A stretch of DNA of 64,000 bases from Podocnemis expansa. Lineage: Eukaryota > Chordata > Testudines > Podocnemididae. The DNA lies in the NCBI GenBank assembly GCA_007922195.1, contig ML682007.1:15306954-15370953 (forward strand), written 5' to 3'. Of the stretch, positions 35,429-45,515 are shown in pieces. Made by a program: the position numbers and the translations under genes. Numbering within the stretch: position 1 is the first letter of the stretch; each line of letters begins with the position of its first letter. The notes under the pieces were generated by a model that was given only the letters and a program-made list of their open reading frames with translations, was not told the origin of the DNA and searched no databases.

Positions 35429-38061
35429 ACTGTCACACACATTCAGTAGAATTATCACAATCATGTAGCATTAGCTTTTGTTTAACTAGCATTAATGTGG
35501 TGTTTCCTATCATTTGTATTCCATTTTATCTGTTTCAATGACATGTAACAGTCCTCTCTCAATAGTTATCTTAGATAATTAAGATTAAAACTACCTGCTA
35601 CTTCTGTGTGAATATCTGGCTCAGGACAGAGGTTACCCAGTCATCAACCTGGCCTTTCTGCTGGGATATGGAGCTTCTGCCCCAGCTCATCTCCACTCAC
35701 ATGGCTGCCTGCACCCCTCCTTACTCCCATCCAAACTTCTTGTACCTTTCCCAAGCTTTCTGAAGGGGGGGGGCGGGTTTCTGTAGGTCCAGTCACTGCC
35801 CCAGTCAGCCAAGGAGGCAGGAATAGGCTGAGTAAGTGACTCATCCTAAAGCAGTTCCCATCTCAAGCTGACCCAGTTCCTGCCTTTGACGGGGCACATA
35901 GGCAGCTGCCTCTCATGCTGGGAGGAAAGTGGAGAGGATAGGTGGGGTGGGGGAAGGAGAAGAGAGTTGGAAGTCAGTGAAGGACCCATACAGAGACCAG
36001 AGGGGGTAGGGGTGAAGAGGCCTGAGGTGGGACCTTGTCCTTGGGCAGGCATGGGAGTGGGACCTGGAGAGGGGCAGGGGCAGGACTAAGAGCTTACCTT
36101 CCAGAGCAGAAACTTCAAAAACCACCCATGATATTGGTTCGCATCATATTTTCAACCTACATTTGCAGAGACAAAATTCAGAAAAAAAATACAAACCAGG
36201 ATTTCAAAAGCACAAACATGTTCAAGAACAGCAGGAAGTGTTCAAAAAATACCATCCACAGAAGTATATATATATATTTTTTAAATAAACATCCTCCCCC
36301 ACATTTGGCTGCTTTTTTACTTTTTGTTTTTAATTGTTATTTGGGCATTTTTACAAACAAACCAAATACCTTTTATTTATTCTGTATGTAAAAGCACTTC
36401 TCTTAGGTTCCAGGCAGGTCATGTACCTGCCATTCAATCAAAGACAGTGGGAGTTAAGTGCGTAACTCACACAGGCACTTTAGAAAATCTTACTAAGCAT
36501 TTATCTTCATCTTTAGACACATAAATATCTTTGAAAAAATCTGGCCCTTAGTAATTTATAATGATGTCCAAAAAAAAAATTAACAAAAACTACTTAAAGG
36601 CAAATATACTCACTTCACTAGACTGCTTTCTCAACTCTTAGAGGAGAGCTATGTTGATGATCACTATAATTTATCTATGGGCCTTTCAAAATAAATACTA
36701 CCTATTTCTTGCCACAAATACAATGTTTATCACTTTTCTTCCTCCTAGAGGAACGTCATTATTTTGTTTGTGTACTAAAACACCTTTCCAACACTCTGTC
36801 AGGTACCTAGCCAGTGAGATTATCTGGAAGTGTTTTGGGAACAGCAGAACAAACAAAACTAAGCATATGGTGTTAAATTCAAAGAAAGGATGTCAGCTTA
36901 ATCACTGCTGAGATCTCTGGGAATGGGTCTTGGATATGCAAATCTGCATTGTGAAACTAGGGGGAAAACAACAGTCAGATTTCTAAGGAAGTAAGGTAAA
37001 TACTACCAAACTGCAAACTAAATAAAAAATATTGACTAGATCAGCCATTCAAAATTTCTCTCTCTCCCTGTTGAATCAAAACTGAGATATTTTTTCTTCC
37101 CCACCCCAAATGTTAATTAGCAGAGAATGTCTGGTATACCATGGAAAACAATTTTTAAAAGGAAATCCAATAAGATTAAAATGAAATTAGTTGCTAAATT
37201 GTATTTGAATAGTAATCATGAAGAAATTGTAGAGCTTGTTTTGGTATGGGTTTATGTGTTTTTTTTGTTTTTTGGTGGATTTTTGTTGTAGTAATGGTGG
37301 GGAATGTGAGGGAGGAGAACTTGACATCAGACAAAAGAATCCAACCTCCAGGGAGTTGTTAATGGTTCACATCATACTAAATGACCCAATGAGAAAATAA
37401 AAATAAAAATAAAAAAATAAAACCACACTCATACACAAATCAAGAATCACACATCAAATGTATATGAATGTTCTCCACAAAAAGATGACAGATAACTAAT
37501 CCTTGGATCCTCTATATGAGATCCTTGCAGTTTTCTCAGCTATTGGGAGCTTTCTTATTTGGAATAAATAGCAAGTTATACTTCTCTTTTATGAGAGAAT
37601 TAGAGAGACATGTAAGGGATTGCAGTCCAAATCCTGGAATGACTGCCGTGCTGAATGTTAGGGAAACAATTACCCGTAACAGGGAGGTTAATTAACAGGG
37701 GGCAAAAAACTTTGTTTAAATATCTTTAATTAACCCCAGGATCACTTATTAGCTGCAATCTTGTAAGTGAAAGAAAGGAGGGCAGAATAATTTGGCTACT
37801 TTTCTTAAATTAAAATAATTGAGTATAATTATTAAATAATAAACAAATTAAATTTCTCTGTTTTCCTGTCCTCTTGATATCTGCACATAATTCCCATTAG
37901 CATCATTGAAGGTATCATGAATGAATAGAATCTGAAGGTACTGAGACCATTCAGCAAACACTTAGGCTGCATATACGCTAAAACTGTCCCGCTATCACCC
38001 CAAAGTGGAAATTCACAGAACTTTTTCATGCTGTCTGGAGTAGCTCACTACTATGAGTGCC
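35429..38061. other. Intergenic sequence with a GC-rich patch
   Basis: 35640-36090 is GC-rich: first C-rich on the plus strand, then G-rich with repeated GGGG runs, unlike the AT-rich surroundings, and it shows few CpGs, so it is not a CpG island. An (AAAAT)n-like run sits near 37397-37420. 37540-37760 has a complex AT-rich texture with TTAATTAA motifs that could be a conserved non-coding element. No exon recognised. Confidence 0.45.
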
Positions 38062-38280
38062 AGCCTCAGGGCAAAACAAATGAGGGGTCCCATGACACTT
38101 CTGAAGACTGACAAATTTATTTATGACATGAGCTTTCACGGGCACAATCCCACTTCCTTAGATGCATGAAATAGAAAATGTAGCATGTCAGTTGTATATC
38201 TATAGACACAGAAGGGTGGGTCACAAGGTAAATTTTAAACAGTTCCAGAGAGATAGTCTGTTAGCCTGTCTCAAGAATGA
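38062..38280 (+). repeat. Fold-back repeat, copy 6 (truncated, long-loop type)
   Basis: The left arm (GGGCAAAACAAATGAGGGG, GAAGACTGACAAATTTATT) runs into the long-loop sequence shared with copy 3 (GAAATAGAAAATGTAGCA, GGGTCACAAGGTA), but no right arm follows. CAGTTCCAGAGAGATAGTC with TGTTAGCCTGTCTCAAG (38241-38278) looks like the head of another copy. Confidence 0.6.
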
Positions 38281-38302
38281 AAATACACTGTTTGATTTAA
38301 AC

Positions 38303-38476
38303 CAGGGGTCTCAAACACGCAGCCCGTGGGCTGCATGCAGCCCCTAAAGCATTTCCTGCAGCCCGCAATGACATGATCATTACCGATATTTGCAATATCA
38401 TTGTATGGGAAGGTTCCAGTGGTGCGGCCCTCGGGCTAACGTACTAATCCTCATGCAGCCCTCGTGGTGACTCCTC
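38303..38476 (-). mobile_element. hAT-like element related to 1123-1347, one end deleted
   Basis: It starts with the intact end CAGGGGTCTCAAAC and continues with the GCAGCCC-rich interior, reading as the reverse complement of the 1123 copy (GGGCTGCATGCAGCC, ATTTGCAATATCATTG, CTCGGGCTAACGTACTA). The right terminus is eroded to GTGGTGACTCCTC. Flanks ATTTAAAC (38295-38302) and ACTTAAAC (38477-38484) agree at 7 of 8. Confidence 0.75.
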
Positions 38477-38560
38477 ACTTAAACAGTGTGGAAGAGGGAA
38501 GCAAAAGCTGTAAGGAAGAGCAAAGATAGTGAGAATGGTAATAGCAAGGAAATCACCTTT

Positions 38561-39589
38561 TGTAATGACTTAGAGCTTGTAAGACACAGAGAAAACTCTC
38601 AAGGACCAGGGCAGAAACCCCTATCTGGTTGTATGTTCTACATCTATAAATAGATTTTACCAACTCAGGAACAAGTGTGAACTCCTCAAGCACTGTCCAA
38701 GCGTCACCAAAGAGTCTCAGACACCTCTCTTGGGTATTCCAGTTTATCTTGCCATTCAAGCAAGCTGAACTTAGTGGTAGATGGTTGCTATACATCAAAG
38801 ACCACAAAATATTCAGGCTGTTCCCTGTCCCAAGAGACCTGTCACCTAAACCTGGTCAATTTGTACCTTAGATCCCATATCAAAGCCAGTGCTCAGAGCT
38901 AATCCCATAGTAAACTAAGTAAGGATTTATTAACTAAGAAAAGAAATTGAGATTTATCACAAGGTTAAAACATATGGACACAAATGAGTTATAATCTGTG
39001 GGTCCAAGAGTGACAGTTATAGTAATTAGTCAGCTCTGAATGTTTTTAGGGCTAACTCAAGTTGACCCTGGGGAGTCTCTGCTTTTGTTTCATACCTCTG
39101 ATCCTGTCAAAGTCCAGACAGCACAAGAGAGATGAAAAATTTGCTTACTAGATCTTTTTATTTCCTCCTTCCAGAATACAAACTAATGGGACATAGCTTC
39201 TTAATATGCCCAAAGAGCAATCAATAAAATCCTTGTATTGTGATGTCCCATAACAGCCCATTTAGTTTTGACAGGCCTTCTTGATGGGCAGGAGAGGCTC
39301 CCTCCCTACTGCATTCACAGTTTCAGAGCAAACATTTTTACAGTCACAGTACAAAAATTTAAATATTACCTTAGAGCAAGTGATAATAGAGATTAATGGA
39401 TGCAGCAATTTACAAGCATTTCATAAACACTAAACACATTGTCATAAGCCCAATACCCATCTTAATCATACCAATGTACTAGTGAACCAGACTGGTTTCC
39501 AGCAATGAATTTGTCAGTGTTCAGTTGAGGCCTAAAGCCTTGGCAGGAGCAGACACATGGTCTGCCAGCATCACAAACATCATATTACA
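38561..39589 (-). mobile_element. Probable solo LTR, minus strand
   Basis: I recognise the body as a turtle LTR-type repeat (AAGCCAGTGCTCAGAGC, GGATTTATTAACTAAGAA, CAGTTTCAGAGCAAAC, GGTTTCCAGCAATGAATTTG). On the minus strand a polyadenylation signal AATAAA lies near 38926. The chosen boundaries give the TGTAAT and ATTACA ends expected of an LTR, but no matching target duplication was found, so they may be off. There are no gag, pol or env frames. Confidence 0.45.
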
Positions 39590-41339
39590 GGGAAGTACCA
39601 GCTGGTGGTATTAGAGACAGACTAACAAGCTGTATTGAGCTGAATAAATAGGACAGTTAGATTTTGGAGATATGCTTTTTGTTTGTTACAGTGCAGTTCT
39701 TTTTGGAAGCTGATCACATAAGTAAAGTATATCCGCTGCCCAAGTCTCTCTGGCTGAATCATTTCTAAGATGCAGAGATGTTGCCTACAGAATACAAACA
39801 AAAGCATTTCATGGAACGAGGAAGACATCGTAAACAATAGAATGGCAAAGAAAGCCTGCGAATTTCACTTTCTAAGATCATGGGTTGAACCTGTGTTGAC
39901 CAGTGCCCCTCTCCTGAAGGGATATTTATTAATGGTTTGATCCTATCTGAAGTAAAGCCAGCAGCAAAGCTCCTCTTGATGTTGACAGGAACAAGACTGG
40001 ACACTAACTTGCTCCACTTTTTACCTAGGATTCTACTGTAATGGCCAGCAGCTCATGAATGTGCCCCCGACTAAAACTGGAGCTTCCATATAATAATTTG
40101 AATAGCATCCAAAAGCATGAGAGGCACTTTGCATGTAGCTACATTAACTGACGAATATTCACTGATCTGCTAAAAGCAATTCACTTAAATGCTGTGAGAC
40201 TGCCATTTCTCCAGATATCTAGTCACCTGTATATGTTATGCCCAAAATGTTAAGGAAATGGTTTTTGGTACTTCTTGATGTTGCTGCTTTTTTTCCCCCT
40301 GGTGGTTGTGATTATTAACATTGCAACCTTTATTTTCTTGAACACGCAAAAAGCTGTTTTCTATCTTTGCTATTTGCATTCATTTTTATTTCATATAATG
40401 CAAAGAGATTTTTGAACTGGAATTAACAGCAAGCACAGCATTTGACAATGCCAGGTAAATGCACCTGAAAAGTTTATATTTTCTCCCTACTACAGAGCAG
40501 AAATTATGTTGTCCTGAACATTGTCCCCATGTGAGCATCTCTGTCAGGGAGAGAACAAGCAGCTAATATCTTCATATCATCTGCTCTGTATTTCCATATA
40601 GTTGTCTCACAGTAGGTATTAATTGAAGAGGTTTCTCAGGGAGCCATAACAGCAGTTTGCAATAAAGGACTTATTTACTGTTAGTATTTTATTTAACCAA
40701 CTCAACTCAGAAACAAATGACAAGTTCCAGATCTTCACTTAGCTTTACAAGTGGATTCATCAAGGCATAAAAGAAGAAATGTCTGTTTGACTGAATTAGC
40801 ACCTAAAAAAAAAAAAAAAAAAAGAATCAGCCAAGGAATACGAGTTCCTGACTGGATTCACCTGAGATTCATCATGTCCTATAGCCTATCTTCAACAATG
40901 GCCAATAATGCATTAGGAAACTGTAGGAATCCACAGGCAGCATATGTAGATTAATCTGTTTCCTCACAGTTCCATCCTAATCTCTAATTAGAGACTGGTT
41001 TGAGACCTGAAGTCTGAGCTTTCAAAATGCTGGTTATAATTAACAATAACAATTTTTTAATATCTCGCTGGCCATGCAAACATCCAATCCCTCTTCGAAA
41101 TCTCAGCCTTCTTCCTCACCATTTTTAAGGCTTAGGTAAGGATCACTCATGCTCCTCTTGACTACAAGTTACCTTAGCCCATCCTCTATAATTACACAAA
41201 TATCTCACTTCATTCTTCCTCTAGAGCTTTCATCAGACGGCCTGACATACAGTATCTGTGATTTGTTGCTCATTCAGAAACCCCAACTTACTTTGACAAT
41301 GGATACAATGATTTATATTACAGTAGCACTCTAAAACCA
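39590..41339. other. Intergenic sequence
   Basis: No gene recognised. A19 run at 40805-40823. Confidence 0.5.
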
Positions 41340-41430
41340 TGTGCAGGGACAGGGCCTTATGGTGCTAGCTGTTGTACAAAGACTGAGGGGAAAGGTGGAT
41401 TCTTCCATGGAGAACTAACAGCAATTCACA
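41340..41430. repeat. MIR/L2-like repeat piece
   Basis: CAGGGACAGGGCCTTATGG with TGCTAGCTGTTGTACAAAG belongs to the widespread GTGCTAGGTGCTGTACAAA-type sequence of reptile MIR/L2-like repeats. Confidence 0.45.
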
Positions 41431-43169
41431 ATTGTGGACAACAGCAGAGTATATGAAAGAGAGAGTCTGTGTCTATTCCCAGGCCGCCTCTTTCATCCAA
41501 ATTGTGCATACTCCTTACCAAAGGCATAGCTACAAATCCTCACGACTTCAGATGAGAGACTTGATGGAAGTCACAGGGACTTGGAAGTCAAATGGCTGTT
41601 AGGAGGATTTGGTGACTGAGAAAGGGTGTATAAGGGGCTGCTAATAGTAGGCTGGGAAGGAGGTCTTTAACCATTTGGCCCTCAACTACTAAATAACCCA
41701 AACAAGGTAATCAATTAAATAAAGGTAAAACAACTAAAAAGATTACAGGGGTTAATTTCTGCAGGCTACAGGAACCCCCACAAATCTCCCTACCTTTTAT
41801 AGCAAGCATTATGTGCATTTCTTTGACCTTGCTTTCACCAGTGAAAGCACAGTGCACAGTACACAAACAAAATGGTTGTTTGAATCCACACATAAATTCC
41901 TCACTAGGTAGAAGATGAGAGGAAGAAGGAAAGAACCATATATAACAAGGGCTAGTCACATCACTTAGTGCACAACAGGCAATTACTTAGATATGAGGGT
42001 GAGGGGAATAGCAGAATAATCTGAATAGAATGAAGTATCTTGTTCCTTTCGTAACTATACTGATAGGTTAATGAGATGGTCATTAAGGGTTGGAAACAAT
42101 GAAAGCAGTGAACAAAAGCTTATCTGTAACAGCACTGGATACACAAGTTGTCCTAAAAGGTTTTATAATAGAGATAATGACTGCCATATGTGGCATTTTC
42201 TGATAATTAAAGATCACCTTGGGCTGTGGACCCAAACTCAGGCAGTTAAGTGCTATGAAATGTGTTCTGTGTTAGCCATTATTGCTTAAAAAACATATGC
42301 AAAGATATTCAGGATTTCGTTCTGTCCCCACAAATGCTATTTGATTATGAATAATCTATGTGCATTTCTTATTTGCACACAAGGTGGGGAGGGGAGGGAG
42401 AGAAGGGGCATCTCATCAACCTATCTTATGTGCATATCATAAGCACGCACCTTTGTTGATTGGTATAACTTCTCAAGGTTACTTAAACACAACAGAGATG
42501 TTTACTGCAGAAGGAATATTGCTAATTCAGGAAGACAACTAAAATATAATAAATAAATAAATGTATTAAAGAAAACCGAAAACATAGGCTATGGCATCAT
42601 TCCTCTGCACAAATGTTCCCAACAGGCAGTAGTGTATATTCCCCATTTGGGAAAATGGATTATATGAACACATTCCAGAATTACACTCACTGCGCTCCAT
42701 TAGCCCCCATATGGTGAGTAGCTAACTGTCTTCTGGTACCTAGTAATTCATTTGCATAGCCTAACTAGTGATTTTGATCACTTTATAAATGCCTTTCATT
42801 TTAGCAGGCTTCATTATTATGTCTTAACTGTACTGGAGTTTCACATCATAGCTCACTGCTCCATCACCTAATTGCAATATCTGATGATAATTAATGTCCC
42901 TGAACATAGGCAAAATAGTATGCAAATAAATGATGCCAATTGTGTTTTTTGGAATGTATGAAATGAGAAAGAATGAATGTACAATTGTCGTTGCAGTTTG
43001 CAGCTTTTATATGAATCGAACAAACAGAGAAGTGTCCCTTTCTTGTATGTTTTATTGTGGTACCAAGGCCCTTTAGATGCTAATTGAACATGAATATTGT
43101 AACAGATCCAATGCTTTGGAAGCATGGAATATTCACCAACTATTATGTTGAGATAAAACAGATGCTCTG
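41431..43169. other. Intergenic sequence, nothing recognised
   Basis: No exon or transposon end supported. It contains a small (AAAT)n stretch near 42545-42562. Confidence 0.5.
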
Positions 43170-44591
43170 TGTGACCTGGGTCTCCTGGGATAACCCCTTG
43201 AATATGCAAAAATCATGGCAAGCTGTAAAACTGAGAGCCAAACTCTCCAAACACTGATGTGTGGTACTTAAACCAGTCGCCCAATCAGTCACAAAACATG
43301 TTTCTGATCCCCCACACCAGCCATCGTGAAGCATAACAAAATAGAAACAGCCCCCTTTATTGCACATCAGCTCCTCTGGTCCCCACCTAGCCACTGGGTC
43401 TCTTAAAAAAATAGGTTCTTCTGACCCCCAATGGTCAGCCACATTACGCAGAACAATATAGGTTTGAAAAATATCATGCTGCCAGCCAATCCTTTAGTAA
43501 CTAAAACTAAAGGTTTAATACAGAAAGGAAAGAAACGAAATATGATAGATGTTAAAGGGTCAAACAATCACATACATACAAATGATTTAGTGTCCATGTA
43601 AAGCAAGTCCTTGGAAGAAACTGGAGTTTGCAGGTTTGTTTAATTCCTCTGGTAGACACTGAGGCACCTGGGTGGGCCTCAGTCCTTTGTCCAGTCACAG
43701 AAGGATAGTTCCAGAGATGGGTGTTGGTTGCAGACTGGAAGCTAAAGACTGAAGACAAAATTAAGTTGGGGGTGCTGCCTTTTACCACCTCTGGCCTTCC
43801 TCATTCTGTATGGCGTTTTTTTGCAAAACAAAATGGATTAAGCCACATGGGGTATGTCTACACTTAGAGTTGAATTCAAATTGATTGCCATCAACTTGAA
43901 TTCTATTACGTGCATGGACACACTAGCTTTCCTCAATTCGAATTGAGGAACTCTTCAGTTCGAACTGATGAAAGCTGACTTCGAACTGGTCAAACCTCAT
44001 TTGACTTCAAAGTCAGGGTCAATTCGAACTGAGTAATTCGAATTGACCCAGTGTGGCCATGTCAATTCAAATTCACTGTTAGTTTGAATTAGCCACAGCT
44101 TGATTTTTCCCTATACAATAGCGCCCCCTACCGAATTCGAACTAGCAAGTCCTGTTCATGGACATGCCAATTCGAATTGACTGAATTCAAATTAATAATT
44201 ATTAGTGAGAATTGACTAATTCGAATTCAGGAATTTGAACTGAAACTCTAAGTGTAGACCTAGCCATGGCAAGTCCTAGTAGCTCAACAGGTTTCTCCCC
44301 GGGTTCACTATACCTGGGGGCTTCCTTACTGGGCCATTAAGGAGACAATGGTTTGTAGACATCCAGTCTGGGAGTGTCCCAGAATCCAAAAACTTGAAAC
44401 ACAAATAGGACAAACCTATTCCTAACTTCTAATACAGATGTTAACACTTACATATAAACCATAGAATCATTCCTAGCAGATTACAACCTTTCTATTTGTA
44501 CCAAACATGGCATATCATCTATGGGTTGTGGCACATATGAAATATTAATATGAAAACTATAAATGATCCCCTAAATCTGGATAGCATCACA
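43170..44591 (-). mobile_element. Solo LTR, minus strand, with nested MITE
   Basis: The plus-strand termini are TGTGACCTGGG and GATAGCATCACA, so on the minus strand it begins TGTGATGC and ends GTCACA. Five-base flanks CTCTG (43165-43169) and CTCTA (44592-44596) agree at 4 of 5. A minus-strand AATAAA lies near 43357-43363, about 190 bases before the minus-strand end, and an AT-rich TATA-like site near 43775-43785; both fit an LTR promoter/R/U5 layout. Without the nested MITE at 43850-44265 the LTR is about 1.0 kb. No internal retroviral genes are present, consistent with LTR-LTR recombination. The open frames inside are not genes. Confidence 0.65.
43850..44265. mobile_element. PIF/Harbinger-like MITE B, nested in LTR
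   Basis: The ends GGGTATGTCTACACTTAGAG and AAGTGTAGACCTAGCC are inverted repeats flanked by ATG on both sides (43847-43849 and 44266-44268). The interior is collinear with MITE A at 16519 (CTCAATTCGAATTGAGGAAC, CTGACTTCGAACTGGTC, CCACAGCTTGATTTT), keeps more intact TTCGAA sites than copy A, and lacks one segment of about 33 bp. Its insertion interrupts the surrounding LTR. Confidence 0.85.
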
Positions 44592-44699
44592 CTCTAGACA
44601 CATGGAATATTCAAAGATTATTGCAGCAAGTTTATAAACATTATATGGATCTTAATGGGCTGCTGGCTAGTGATTATATTCCTGGCTCAGTGGGCAAGC

Positions 44700-45307
44700 C
44701 AAAAGGTGTGTTCTGGAGTAATAGAAATCAACTGAGGATAATTAATGCAGATCTGCAATACAGGTAACATGTCTGCAGAATTTTCACTCCTTGGCAGAAG
44801 TAGTACAGATTAAGATGACATGGTTAGAGGGCTGGCAAACAAATAACTCCAAAGTGTATGAAGAGAGAGTTCTGACCTGGAAGAAAGGGTAGTCTCACTA
44901 ACTCCAAAAACTATCATGAAATTATGACTACAAGAATCAAGATCCCCATCTGGAAGATTGGTAAACTAGATTTGCTAATTAGCTGTTTATTGTTTTAATT
45001 GGTATTCTTTGTAATGTTTTTGTTCTGAATAAACAGAACTTTGCTTTAAGAGATCTGGCTGATCACTGGGTAAATCTTGTTGTTGCCCCTGAGAGCACTG
45101 GACTGCAAATGCTGAACTAAAGTCAGATCTGCTGAGGTAGTCTCAGGGGATTGCAGAATTTTGCATTCTGAGCCCCAGGAGTAGAGGAAGCAAGTAATGG
45201 GACTCACTGCCAAGAAAGATGAACACTGAAGGCCTTAGACCTAATTGTGGTGCCCTCAAGGAGGCCATGAAGTGGTCAAAGATGTATTTCCTTCAGAGAC
45301 TGTGACA
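44700..45307 (+). mobile_element. Probable LTR fragment or solo LTR, plus strand
   Basis: TTCTGAATAAACAGAACTTT (45023-45042) supplies an AATAAA in an R-like context, followed by a U5-like stretch with GATCTGGCTGATCAC and GTCAGATCTGCTGAGG, and a possible terminus TGTGACA at 45301-45307. The left boundary is not resolved and no target duplication was found. Confidence 0.35.
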
Positions 45308-45439
45308 AATATTAGTTCCAGGTCATGTGTTATATTAATAAAACAGCAAAAATAACAATGTTATTCTGATTCCTGCATATGTTGTTCTAACAGAAGCTCT
45401 TGGTTCCCTTGAGAACAGTAAAACACAACCACATTTCTA

Positions 45440-45515
45440 ATCATTAGTGCTTGTGCTGGGTGCTGTAAAAAAAAAAAAAATACAATCTCTGCAAAAAGAA
45501 CTTATAGTCAGACAC
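45440..45515 (+). repeat. MIR/L2-like repeat piece with internal poly-A
   Basis: TGCTTGTGCTGGGTGCTGTA is followed by A14 (45467-45480) and then TACAATCTCTGCAAAAAG with AACTTATAGTC. The poly-A run appears to have expanded in the middle of the repeat, where related copies have ACAAACAC-like sequence. Confidence 0.5.

Noticed and set aside
35046..35449. Open frames of about 90-110 codons on both strands
   Set aside because: They cross the GC-rich hAT-like element at 35234-35428, whose composition lacks stops.
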